DNA of 64,000 nucleotides from RYN-230 sp963723595. GTDB lineage: Bacteria; Actinomycetota; Actinomycetes; Streptosporangiales; Streptosporangiaceae. This document shows, piece after piece, positions 43,984 through 52,239 of this stretch. Numbering within the stretch: the stretch's first letter is position 1; every line of letters starts with the position of its first letter. A program made the translations under genes and the position numbers. The notes beneath the pieces were generated by a model. That model did not search any database. It was not told the origin of the DNA and was given only the letters and a program-made list of their open reading frames with translations. The stretch spans positions 248,001 to 312,000 of the forward strand of contig CAVRRQ010000014.1 of the NCBI GenBank assembly GCA_963723595.1, written 5' to 3'.

Positions 43984-44803
43984 GCGAGACGCCGCCCACT
44001 GCGGCCCGGGCCCGGCGGGCTATCGCATAGCCCTTGGTGAGAGCACGGTCCTTGAGGAAGATCCCCCGGACGTTCCGGCCGTGCGCGACGTCCTGGAAGG
44101 TCCACCGGCTGGTGGACCGGCGGACCGTGAGCCGGGGCAGGGCCAGCAGGTCAGCCCGGCCATTCAGCATGGTGTTGGTGACCGCGCAGGCGTAGCCGTA
44201 GCCGGCCTCGCGGGCCACCCGCCGGACTCTGGCGCTGGAGTACCCGAAGGGATACGCCAGACCGGGCACGGACCTGCCGAGCCGGTCCTCGAGGTGCGCC
44301 TTGCTCGCGTACAGCTCCTCGCGCAGGACGCTCCCGCGCAGCTGGTCCAGCTGAGGATGCTGCCAGCTGTGCGCGCCGACCTCCACGCCGGCCTGCGCGA
44401 TCTCCGCGATCTGGCTCCAGCTCAGCATCTGGCCGGGCCGCCGCCCGGCCGCGTGCGGCCCGGCGTCCTGGACCCAGCCGGTGGTGACGAACACTGTGGC
44501 GGTGTAGCCGTACGCGTCCAGCACGGGCATGGCCCGGCGGTGGAAGTCCTCGAACCCGTCGTCGAAGGTCAGGACGACCAGCCGGTCGGGAAGCCGGCCG
44601 GGCTGGCCGGCCATGATCTCCGCCACGCGGGCCGCCGTCACCGTCTCGAAACCGGCGTTGTGCAGGTAGGCGATCTGCTCGGCGAAGGCGTCCGGGGAGA
44701 CAGCCAATGGGCTGCTGGTCTCCGAGGGCGGGGCAATCTCGTGGTACATGAGGACCGGCACGCGCGGCCGCAGGGCCGGTGTCAGGCTGGTCCCGGCGGT
44801 CAT
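43973..44803 (-). CDS. Polysaccharide deacetylase (NodB domain)
   Basis: A 276-residue CE4 enzyme. It shows MYHEI at the N-terminus, the metal and catalytic Asp motif TFDDGFEDF, then HSWQHPQL (metal-binding His pair), and AYPFGYSS. It removes acetyl groups from N-acetylhexosamines in a metal-dependent reaction. No signal peptide is seen, so it may act on a cytoplasmic lipid-linked intermediate. The ATG at 44803 overlaps the upstream glycosyltransferase stop as ATGA. Confidence 0.87.
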   Translation of the reverse strand: MTAGTSLTPALRPRVPVLMYHEIAPPSETSSPLAVSPDAFAEQIAYLHNAGFETVTAARVAEIMAGQPGRLPDRLVVLTFDDGFEDFHRRAMPVLDAYGYTATVFVTTGWVQDAGPHAAGRRPGQMLSWSQIAEIAQAGVEVGAHSWQHPQLDQLRGSVLREELYASKAHLEDRLGRSVPGLAYPFGYSSARVRRVAREAGYGYACAVTNTMLNGRADLLALPRLTVRRSTSRWTFQDVAHGRNVRGIFLKDRALTKGYAIARRARAAVGGVSRDQ

Positions 44804-45789
44804 GCCGCACTCCGCGTGGCGCCCGGGCGGCCCGGCCCGTGGCCAGCCTGCCGGCCGCGAACGCGACGCTGTATCCAGCCCGCCGCGTATCCGGCCGCCG
44901 TGGCCCCGGCGCCGGTCACGATCGCCCCGGACCGGCCCAGCCCAGGCAGGTCGCCACGCAGCGCATCGGCCACGCCGTGCGCCACGCCGGACGGCAGCAC
45001 CCGGGTCGTGTACCGCCGCTCGGCCGACAGCCCGTCGGCGGCACCCACACTGGCCGTGACCAGGGCCTTGGACAGGCCTTCGGCGTAGCAGCGGGACCGG
45101 AAATAGGAAAAGCGGCACCGTTCGGGGGTCACCAGGTGCCAGATCGTCGCGCGGTGGTCGAAGAGGAAGACCGCTCCCGGGGACTGCTGGCTGACCCTGA
45201 TGCAGAACTCGGTCTCTTCGCAGCCGAGGGGCCGCTTGCCCGCGGACCGGCCGATCCCGTTCTGGAACCCGCCCGCGATCCCGAAGGCCTCCCGGCGGAA
45301 CGACGCGTTACCGCCGAGCAAGTTGCGGACCGGGGCCCGGACCACCGGCATCCCGCGGTAGGTGCAGCCCACGACCCAGGCGAACTCCTCCGGGAACCAC
45401 GCCGGGCGGGGCGCCCGCCAGTTGGGCAGGGTGAGGCCGCCCACTCCCATGACGGCAGGATCACCGTAGGAGTCAGCGAAGTACTTCAGCCAGTCCTCGT
45501 CGGCGACCGCGTCGTCGTCGAGGAACGCCACGATGTCCCCGACCGCCGCCGCGACGCCGGTGTTCTTCCCGCCCGATAGGCCCCGGGCCTCACGGTTCCC
45601 GATCACCGTGACGTCAGGCAGTTCGGCCGCCAGAGCGGTCAGCAGAGCCGGATTATGATCGACGACGACAATGATTTCCAGGCAGGGCATGCTTTGGGCC
45701 CGGACCGACTCCACGGCGGCGCACGTTTCGTGCCACCGCTTCTCGGTATGAGCGCAGATTACGACCGAAATGCTGCGGGCGGAGGACAC
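44800..45789 (-). CDS. Family 2 glycosyltransferase
   Basis: A 329-residue GT-A enzyme. It shows SVVICAHTEKRW, GLSGGKNTGVAAAVGDIVAFLDDDAVADEDWL with the DDD metal site, and CEETEFCIRV, where the ED-type catalytic pair is CEETE. A C-terminal region may include one amphipathic membrane-associated segment. The start is a GTG one base from the stop of the next gene upstream, so the two are coupled. It is the second sugar-adding enzyme of the operon. Confidence 0.86.
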   Translation of the reverse strand: MSSARSISVVICAHTEKRWHETCAAVESVRAQSMPCLEIIVVVDHNPALLTALAAELPDVTVIGNREARGLSGGKNTGVAAAVGDIVAFLDDDAVADEDWLKYFADSYGDPAVMGVGGLTLPNWRAPRPAWFPEEFAWVVGCTYRGMPVVRAPVRNLLGGNASFRREAFGIAGGFQNGIGRSAGKRPLGCEETEFCIRVSQQSPGAVFLFDHRATIWHLVTPERCRFSYFRSRCYAEGLSKALVTASVGAADGLSAERRYTTRVLPSGVAHGVADALRGDLPGLGRSGAIVTGAGATAAGYAAGWIQRRVRGRQAGHGPGRPGATRSAA

Positions 45790-45790
45790 G

Positions 45791-46717
45791 TCAGTCCTGG
45801 CTCGCGTCGGCGGCTACCGGCCCCGTGGGCACAGGACTGACGATCTCTGTTACGGCCGGCGTATTCACCGGCTTGCGGGTCTGCCGTTGCCGTATGCGGT
45901 AACGGAATGCCTCCGCGGTAATGACCTTCAGAATCCGCCAGCCGTCGAAGAAGACGCGCAGGTTGCTCACTCCGTGGATGCGCCGGAACTCGTAGCTCGG
46001 CACTTCCTGGACGCGCAGGCCCGCTTTGGCGACCCGGATATTCATCATGGTCTCGATCTCGAATCCGATGCAATCGAGACCGAGGGCAGGCAAATGCCGG
46101 GCCCAGAACGCGTTATAGCCGTAACACAGGTCGGTGTACCGGGTCCGGAAGGCCAGGTTCACCATGCCGCACAAGACCCGGTTGCCCAGCCGGCGGGGCA
46201 GGTTGATGTCGTCGCTGCCGCCGCTGTTGGCGAAGCGTGATCCCTTGGCGTAGTCAGCCCCGGCGACGAGGGCGGCGACGAAACGGACGATCTCGGCACC
46301 GTCGGTCGAGCCATCGCCGTCGATCATGACGATAATGTCGCCTGAACAGGCGTCGAACCCGGCCAGCAGGGCGTCACCCTTGCCTTTTCCGGTCTGGTTG
46401 ACGATTTTGACATCCGGGCGGCACCGGCGCGCGACGGCCAGGGTGTCGTCTACCGAGCGCCCGTCGACGAGGACTACCTCGTCGACCCAGGCGGGCAGCG
46501 TCCGGAAGACGATCGGCAGATTCCGGGCTTCGTTCTTGACCGGAATGACGACACTGACGGTCGGGGCAATGGCGAATGCCTCGCCTACCGGCTGGTATCG
46601 GCCCTGACGGGGCCGCGATTGCTGATATTCGGTCCCGTTCACGATCCCGGAGAGCTCCGCAGTACGCTTTCCGTTTGCGACAGCTGGGTCGCCGTCCGGG
46701 AACATGGCAACACCCAT
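45791..46717 (-). CDS. Family 2 glycosyltransferase (DPM1/polyprenol-phosphate type)
   Basis: A 308-residue enzyme. After about 45 disordered residues it shows VSVVIPVKNEARNLP, VVLVDGRSVDDT, GKGKGDALLAG and the metal-binding IVMIDGDGSTDGAE. It fits glycosyltransferases that make polyprenyl-phosphate sugars. It heads the operon: the ATG at 46717 has GGGGGGACC upstream, and 460 bp of non-coding DNA precede it. It probably initiates or feeds the lipid-linked glycan used by the downstream genes. Confidence 0.85.
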   Translation of the reverse strand: MGVAMFPDGDPAVANGKRTAELSGIVNGTEYQQSRPRQGRYQPVGEAFAIAPTVSVVIPVKNEARNLPIVFRTLPAWVDEVVLVDGRSVDDTLAVARRCRPDVKIVNQTGKGKGDALLAGFDACSGDIIVMIDGDGSTDGAEIVRFVAALVAGADYAKGSRFANSGGSDDINLPRRLGNRVLCGMVNLAFRTRYTDLCYGYNAFWARHLPALGLDCIGFEIETMMNIRVAKAGLRVQEVPSYEFRRIHGVSNLRVFFDGWRILKVITAEAFRYRIRQRQTRKPVNTPAVTEIVSPVPTGPVAADASQD

Positions 46718-47178
46718 ATTTGTAGGTCCCCCCCACCATGCAGCCGTTCTCTTCGGCGCCAGGACGTGCGCTTCTGATAACCTCTCGCATGCAAGTGATT
46801 ACTTTTAGTTACAGGCAATGAGGTCCCGATACCGCCCCGTGGAAAACACTTGCCGTCCCGACCCCGTTGTCCCGCTGATAACGCACACAGAACGTTCCCG
46901 TTTCCGGGCCCGCCGCGACACCCTTGTCACAGTGCCGTATGCCACCTACCGCTGGATCATCTATATGGGTGAGATTCCGGCGTAAATGAGGGAGACGGGG
47001 GATGAATGGCACCCGCGGGCCGGGTTGGCGCAGGGGCGGGTATCACTGCCCCGGAATCTGGCCCCGGGCCCTGCCCCGGACTCTGGCCCCGGGTGGAGTC
47101 GGTCCAGGGTGGCCCGGAGTCGGTCCAGGGTGGCCTGGAGTCGGTCCAGGGTGGCCTGAGGCCGTACTCCCCGGAGCC
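46718..47178. other. Upstream region of the glycan operon
   Basis: This 461-bp spacer is AT-richer near 46760-46830 (plus-strand ATGCAAGTGATTACTTTTAG), which probably contains the operon promoter. I found no convincing -35/-10 pair. A 67-codon minus-strand frame within it has no family features and is not annotated. Confidence 0.45.
47096..47158. repeat. Three 21-bp tandem repeats
   Basis: The unit GAGTCGGTCCAGGGTGGCCTG occurs three times (first copy with one change). It lies just downstream of the membrane protein at 47179-47880, in no gene I accept. Degenerate CCCCGG-rich sequence precedes it. Confidence 0.85.
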
Positions 47179-47880
47179 TCAGGCGCTATCGCGGACGCTG
47201 GACGGCTTCCCGGCCACGGAATCGGCCGCCAGGAGTCGCTGCTCGATAGTCAGGTCACTGGTGAGGCCGTCGCTCGCGGGCGTTTTCCCTGGCGCTGCGC
47301 TGGTTCCGCGCCCGGCAGGGCCGGGGCTGCTCCTGGCCGGCCGGGCACCGTTCCCGGCGGTCACCGGCGCATGACCGTCCTGACCGGCGGCCCTATCCGG
47401 CTCCGCCGCAGAGTCGGCTTCCGCCATGGCGCGTGCAGATGCGGTCACCTGGCCTGCGGTGCGTTCCCCGCCGGCCGTCACCCAGTAGTCAGCCAGTGCT
47501 GTCCGCACCGTCCGGGCGCGCCCAGCGAGCCTGGCCCTGACGGGACCGCTGTGCCGCGCTAGCACGCAAGCCCCACTGGCCAGCGCAATCGCTACCAGAC
47601 CCCCCTGGGGGGACCAGATCCCCGTGGCCAGCATGATCATCGCGATCAAGGTGATGACGACGATGGACGTGACGCAGGCGATGACCAGGCGCGCGAACAC
47701 ATCGAACCCGCGGAGCAGTCCGGCGATAGCTGCTGTCGGCGCCACGGCGATGAACACGAGCACCAGCACCGTCACCAGCAGCGACCTCGCACCAGCGAGG
47801 TCCGCCACCATTCCCGCCATGCCTGCCCCCACGGCAGCACGCACGGACCATCTGGCCAGCCTGGCGTACATCGGTGTCAT
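47179..47880 (-). CDS. Hypothetical membrane protein with four helices
   Basis: A 233-residue protein. The N-terminal half is hydrophobic, with about four membrane helices (VRAAVGAGMAGMVADLAG, LLVTVLVLVFIAVAPTAAIA, LVIACVTSIVVITLIAMIML and a fourth near GGLVAIALASGACVLA). The C-terminal 110 residues are Ala/Pro/Asp-rich and probably disordered. I recognise no family; it could be an envelope protein of the neighbouring glycan locus. The ATG at 47880 is preferred but no strong ribosome binding site is evident. Confidence 0.6.
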   Translation of the reverse strand: MTPMYARLARWSVRAAVGAGMAGMVADLAGARSLLVTVLVLVFIAVAPTAAIAGLLRGFDVFARLVIACVTSIVVITLIAMIMLATGIWSPQGGLVAIALASGACVLARHSGPVRARLAGRARTVRTALADYWVTAGGERTAGQVTASARAMAEADSAAEPDRAAGQDGHAPVTAGNGARPARSSPGPAGRGTSAAPGKTPASDGLTSDLTIEQRLLAADSVAGKPSSVRDSA

Positions 47881-48418
47881 CCGCCGCCCGCGGTCCTAAC
47901 TTAGGGTGATGGGGGTACACCAGTCACGATACCGGGGCCCGCAATTTCCTTGGCCGCCTGCCAGGGCCCCGGGAACCCCCGGGAGCGGTACACGGCGGGC
48001 CCGCACGTATACGCTGCAGCGTTGGCGATCACCGCCGCGACTGAAAGCGGGGGATGAACGTGGTCATCCCGGGCGAAAGTCACCGGGCCTGGGCAATGCG
48101 GTCGCCAGGTGACGGGCTCACGTGCGTGGCTGGACAAGCTGAGACGGGTACGGGATGAAACCGAAGCGTCACCCTGGCGTATGCCGATGCGGTCATGACC
48201 ACGAGGCACACGAGCACTACCGCCCGGGCAGCGAGTGCGTTCTCTGCGGGTGCGAGCGCTGGAATCCGCCGCACGGTCTGTGGCACCGGCTCCGCCGGGC
48301 CTTCTGAAACCTGCCCGCGTGACCGGATTCAAGACCGGCCGCCCGGGTGGCCCGATTCGCACGGATAGTCCAGTACCAGCCAAGTCGCCCACACTGAGCA
48401 CTGCTCACAGCTACCCTC
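47881..48418. other. Intergenic region without a convincing gene
   Basis: This 538-bp stretch separates a divergent membrane protein gene and a methyltransferase. Short minus-strand frames exist but show no motif, codon bias or start signal. I see nothing else in it apart from promoters presumed at its ends. Confidence 0.5.
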
Positions 48419-49174
48419 ATGGCCATGACGGAGGAACTGGCGCCGCATTATGACGGCACCTTCTTCGAGCGCCTGGCCCATGGGGCACGACCGTCCGCCG
48501 CGGCGGTCATCCCGCACGTCATCAAGCTGGCCAGCCCCACGTCGGTGCTGGACGTCGGGTGCGGGGTGGGCTCCTGGCTCGCCGAATGGATCAGCGCCGG
48601 GGTCCCGGACGTCGTCGGCCTGGACGGCGACTACGTCGACCGGTCCGCGCTCGAAATCAGCGCGGCCAGCTTCCAGTCCGCGGACCTCAGCCAGCCGTTC
48701 TCGCTGGGCCGCCGCTTTGATCTGGTGCAGTCCCTCGAGGTCGCGGAGCATCTCGACCAGAGCTGCGCCGACGGATTCGTGAAGTGCCTGACCGCGCACG
48801 CGGACACGGTCCTGTTCTCCGCGGCCATCCCGGGCCAGGGCGGCACGCATCACGTCAACGAGCAGTGGCCCTCCTACTGGATAGCGAAGTTCGCGCGGCA
48901 CGGGTTCCGGGCTTTCGACGTCATCCGGCCTGCCATCTGGACCGATCCGGCCATCGAGTACTGGTACCGGCAGAACACGATGCTGTTCTCCCGGACGCTG
49001 TCCTTCGAGGCGGGACCGACGTGCACCGACGTCGTGCACCCTGACTTCTGGGCCGCGCACCAGGAGGCGGACCGGGACACCCATCCGCCGCTGTCCCGGC
49101 TGCTCCGTCACCTGCCCGGCTCGGCCAAGGCCGCCGCCAGCAGCCGGCTCCGCCCGCTGCTGGGAAAGCACTGA
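48419..49174 (+). CDS. Class I SAM-dependent methyltransferase
   Basis: A 251-residue methyltransferase. Motif I reads VLDVGCGVGSWLAEW, followed by VVGLDGDYVDRS and the acidic post-I region LVQSLEVAEHLDQS. Segments PGQGGTHHVNEQWPSYW and EYWYRQNTMLF are typical of sugar-nucleotide or TDP-sugar methyltransferases. It lies near the glycan locus on the opposite strand. The ATG at 48419 and a second ATG at 48425 are equally possible. Confidence 0.82.
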   Translation: MAMTEELAPHYDGTFFERLAHGARPSAAAVIPHVIKLASPTSVLDVGCGVGSWLAEWISAGVPDVVGLDGDYVDRSALEISAASFQSADLSQPFSLGRRFDLVQSLEVAEHLDQSCADGFVKCLTAHADTVLFSAAIPGQGGTHHVNEQWPSYWIAKFARHGFRAFDVIRPAIWTDPAIEYWYRQNTMLFSRTLSFEAGPTCTDVVHPDFWAAHQEADRDTHPPLSRLLRHLPGSAKAAASSRLRPLLGKH

Positions 49175-49397
49175 CTGGCTGGCCCGGCCGCTGCGGTCCG
49201 GGTCGGCGTCGTCAAACGTAATCCCCAGGTAAACCCGCCGGTAACGTGGCGCGTCCACCAGTGCGTACGAGTGGTGTTACCCGCGCTGGTCTTTCCGGAC
49301 TGTGCGCGGCATGGATGTGCCTGCCCAGATAGGGGCGGTCCCGGGATGAGCCTTCCCCGACCGATGGGCCGGCCACGTCAGGGGAGGGGAGTCGCCT

Positions 49398-50489
49398 GTG
49401 GGCGGGGATACAGGTCAGCCGGAACCCCCAGGGCCGCCGTCAGATGACACCGACCCGGATCCTTACGGGCCGCGACGGCCCAGGAGCCAGCGGCTGCCGG
49501 GGGGCGACGGACGGTACCGGGACGGGCCGCGGCCTGCGGGTGGCCGGCGTCCCGCGGGCCGGGAGTGGTACCCGGGGACGGACTGGTATCCAGGGGAGGA
49601 GTACCGGCCGCCGCGGTACGGGCAGCCGCGTACTCCCAGGTCGCCCTCTCCGCCCGGACCATATCCGCCCGCGGGCGGTCACCGGGTCCCAGGGCCCGGG
49701 GAAAATGGTCACCGGGTCAACGGCCAGGGCCTGAACGGTCACGCAACCGGCGGGCGCCCGCTGAACGGGCGCCCCCTGAACGGGCGCCCGCTGAACGATG
49801 CCGCCCAGCCTCCCTCTGGCGATTACCTGGAGGGCTGGTTCCGGGAGAAGCGGGACCACCAGCCGCGGCCCCGGGAGTACCAGCCGCCGGGCGGGGAGTA
49901 TTCGTCGCGGGAGCGGGAGTACCGGCCTCCGGGAGCCGGGGATCCGGTGCCGGGCCACTCCATCCTGGGGCTCAATCCACCGCCGGGGCGCCGGCCCGGC
50001 CGGCGTCACCGGGTCCGGAACGGGATGCTGATCGGGCTCGGCTGCCTGATCGTCATCGTCGGTGTCGGGACCGGCCTCACCAGCGGAAAATTCCCGTCTT
50101 CCCCGGCCGGATCCAAGGCGGCGATCGGCGGCGCAGGCGCCACGGCGGCTACGGCCGCCCGGCCGAAGGCCAGGACGCTCCCGAAAAGCCGGCCAGCGGC
50201 CGCCCTCACCTACCGCGTCACTGGCACGCCGGATGCGGCGGTGACCTACGGTCCGGAGGGCAGCACCGTCACCGGCCAGGGGCCGCTCCACGTCACCACC
50301 ACGCTGGGCAGTGCCCTGTACTACTCCATCACCGCCCAGTTGCAAGGCAGTGGCTCGGTCACGTGCGAGATCCTCATCGGCTCGACGCTGATGTCCAGGT
50401 CGGTCGCCACCGGCGGCCACAGCCTGGCGTCCTGCGGGATCAGCCAGAACCCGTTGAGCGGAAAGTGGCAGGACGCGGACGGCGGCTGA
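49398..50489 (+). CDS. MmpS-like exported domain protein with long Pro-rich cytoplasmic tail
   Basis: A 363-residue single-pass membrane protein. Residues 1-200 are Pro/Gly/Arg-rich, including three (N/G)GRPL repeats encoded by a 15-bp tandem array. One membrane helix lies at about 208-228 (LIGLGCLIVIVGVGTGL). The extracellular C-terminus (TYRVTGTPDAAVTYGPEGS to SVTCEILI...SLASCGIS) resembles the MmpS fold, which pairs with MmpL transporters in mycobacteria. No mmpL gene is nearby. The GTG start has GGGAGGGGAG upstream. Confidence 0.7.
   Translation: MGGDTGQPEPPGPPSDDTDPDPYGPRRPRSQRLPGGDGRYRDGPRPAGGRRPAGREWYPGTDWYPGEEYRPPRYGQPRTPRSPSPPGPYPPAGGHRVPGPGENGHRVNGQGLNGHATGGRPLNGRPLNGRPLNDAAQPPSGDYLEGWFREKRDHQPRPREYQPPGGEYSSREREYRPPGAGDPVPGHSILGLNPPPGRRPGRRHRVRNGMLIGLGCLIVIVGVGTGLTSGKFPSSPAGSKAAIGGAGATAATAARPKARTLPKSRPAAALTYRVTGTPDAAVTYGPEGSTVTGQGPLHVTTTLGSALYYSITAQLQGSGSVTCEILIGSTLMSRSVATGGHSLASCGISQNPLSGKWQDADGG
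49752..49796. repeat. Three 15-bp tandem repeats in the MmpS-like gene
   Basis: The unit GGGCGCCCGCTGAAC is present three times (one base differs in the middle copy), encoding GRPLN repeats in the disordered N-terminus. Confidence 0.9.
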
Positions 50490-50557
50490 CGCGCCGCCCG
50501 GGCTGCGGCGCGGCCAGCCCTCTGGTGGAATACCTGTCCAGCGGTTACAAATCAGTC

Positions 50558-51453
50558 ATGACCGCTGAAGCCGGCCGGGGGACGCATCGAGCGCCGAGCC
50601 GTCCGAGCCGTCCGAGCCGGACGGGGAGACGCCTACCGCAGCCGACGGGCCGCGGCGGATCCTTGTCACCGGGGACTGGCACGGCAACGAGGAGTGGGCG
50701 GTCAGCGTCATCCGGCGCATCCCGGCCCTGCTCGCGGGGGAGAGCCAGCGGCTCATCCTGCACCTCGGGGACTTCGGCATCTGGCCGGACAAGGCCGGGC
50801 AGGCCTATCTGGATCAGGTGAGCAAGGCCCTGGCCGAAGCGGATGCCGAGCTGTGGTTCGTGGACGGCAACCACGAGGACTTCTCCCGGCTCGGCCAGCT
50901 GGACCGCAAGCCCGGCCCGGACGGGCGCGTGATCGTGGTCCCGCGGATCATGCACCTGCCCCGCGGCTACCGCTGGAACTGGCACGGCCTCACATGGCTC
51001 GCCTGCGGGGGGGCGGTGAGCCTGGACCGCGCGGTCCGCACCGAGGGCGTGGACTGGTGGCCGCAGGAGGAGATCACCGCGGAGCAGGAGATGGCCATCT
51101 CCGCCAGCGGTCACGCCGACGTGATGGTCTGCCACGACTGCCCGTCCGGCGTGGCCCACACCTTCGCCCACCCGCCCCCCGAGTGGGCACCGGAGGACCT
51201 GGCCCGCAGCGACGCCCACCGCCGGCGCCTGCAGCGCATCGTCGACGCGGTCATGCCCGCCTACCTCATGCACGGCCACCTGCACCGCGCCTACCAGCGC
51301 ACGTGTGACTTCGGCTACGGGCCGGTGAGGGTGACGGGCCTGGACGCGGACAACCGGCTGCGGAACTATGCGGCCCTGGACCTCACCTCCATGCAGTGGG
51401 ACGTGCGCCCCAGCTGGTTCAGCCGCTTCCGCCGGAGCCCCGTCGTCGGCTGA
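50558..51453 (+). CDS. Calcineurin-like metallophosphoesterase (frameshift in a G run at 50577-50581)
   Basis: The catalytic part is clear from about 50665: ILVTGDWHGNEEWA, LHLGDFGIW, VDGNHEDFS and a C-terminal YLMHGHLHRAY. These provide the two-metal centre. The ATG at 50558 begins MTAEAGRG, and the frame must shift once in the five-G run to continue as DASSAEPSEPSEP and reach the catalytic domain; one G is probably missing. Without the shift the only in-frame start is the GTG at 50818, which would lose the GDWHGN metal ligands. The substrate is unknown. Confidence 0.78.
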
Positions 51454-51613
51454 GGCCGGCCGCCGTCTGGTGCCCGTGCCGGGACCCATCTGATTTCAGG
51501 ATTCTGTGCACCCAGAGCGACAGTTGCGCGTCTCTCTGTTAGAAGTGGGGCACGGCTGGGGGGGAAGCCTGGCCGGGCCAACGACCGACCCCGCTAACGA
51601 AAGAAGGCCAGGC

Positions 51614-51919
51614 ATGTTAGATGTGCGCGACAGCGTGAGGGGACGCCATCGCCGCCAGTGGATCACCCGACGAGCCCGCGGTCTCAAGGGCCGCGTCATG
51701 CGAGCCGTACTCACCAGGGTGGCGACATCCGAGATGCGTCACGCTGCCCTCCTGCTCGGGTACGACATCGCACTAGGCCATGGGCGTGAGGGCATCTTCC
51801 GCTACATGGACGAGTTCAGCGTAGGGACCGAGATCGGCCGCACGGTCCGGTACGGGCAGCCCGGGGAGCGCGAAGGAGCCGTCGAGGCCCTCATCCTGGA
51901 ACTCTGCCTCTTCAGCTAG
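51614..51919 (+). CDS. Small hypothetical protein (101 aa)
   Basis: A 101-residue basic protein beginning MLDVRDSVRGRHRR. It has a helical middle (MRAVLTRVATSEMRHAALLLGYDIALGHGREGIF) and no membrane segment, Cys pair or known motif. The ATG at 51614 follows GAAGG at good distance; codon use is typical of the region. I cannot name a family. A strong hairpin 73 nt downstream probably ends its transcript, so it seems to be expressed. Confidence 0.6.
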   Translation: MLDVRDSVRGRHRRQWITRRARGLKGRVMRAVLTRVATSEMRHAALLLGYDIALGHGREGIFRYMDEFSVGTEIGRTVRYGQPGEREGAVEALILELCLFS

Positions 51920-51991
51920 CCCAGCGTCAGACACGGCGCCGGAGATTGGCCGCCGCGGTGGTTGCGTCGCCGTACCTGCCGAGCGTTCCAC

Positions 51992-52028
51992 GAACCCGCC
52001 CGGATAGAACACCCCTCCGGGCGGGTTC
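51992..52028 (+). terminator. Terminator hairpin
   Basis: A perfect 12-bp stem GAACCCGCCCGG/CCGGGCGGGTTC with a 13-nt loop follows the small hypothetical gene at 73 nt. No U run follows. Confidence 0.75.
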
Positions 52029-52116
52029 AGCCGTTTAAGATGCCGTTCGCCCGGGCCGGGGTAAGAACGCTGCGGGCGCTCGCTGCAACGAGCAGATGCA
52101 GCCAGGAGGCGTCAAC

Positions 52117-52159
52117 CGGAGGATGCTCCGCTTACACTGCGGTAACGGAGGATCCTCCA
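52117..52159. promoter_or_regulatory. Two copies of a palindromic site upstream of the SDR gene
   Basis: CGGAGGATGCTCCG (52117-52130) and CGGAGGATCCTCCA (52146-52159) are near-identical palindromes with a 29-bp centre distance. GGAGGATCCTCC in the second is perfect. They lie 81-123 bp before the SDR start and look like paired operators. Confidence 0.5.
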
Positions 52160-52239
52160 GTTAGTCTTCCCGGCTCCGCGCTGGATGACGCAGTGTGGCG
52201 GCGGGGACGTCGACCGCCCCGGCTTTGAGGAGCTCAGTC

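Larger units (their letters stand above)
51920..52239. other. Intergenic region with terminator and paired palindromes
   Basis: This 320-bp spacer holds the hairpin at 51992-52028 and two palindromic repeats at 52117-52130 and 52146-52159. No gene is supported in it. Confidence 0.6.

Noticed and set aside
46809..47012. 67-codon minus-strand frame upstream of the glycan operon
   Set aside because: No ribosome binding site, no motif, and it occupies the probable promoter region.
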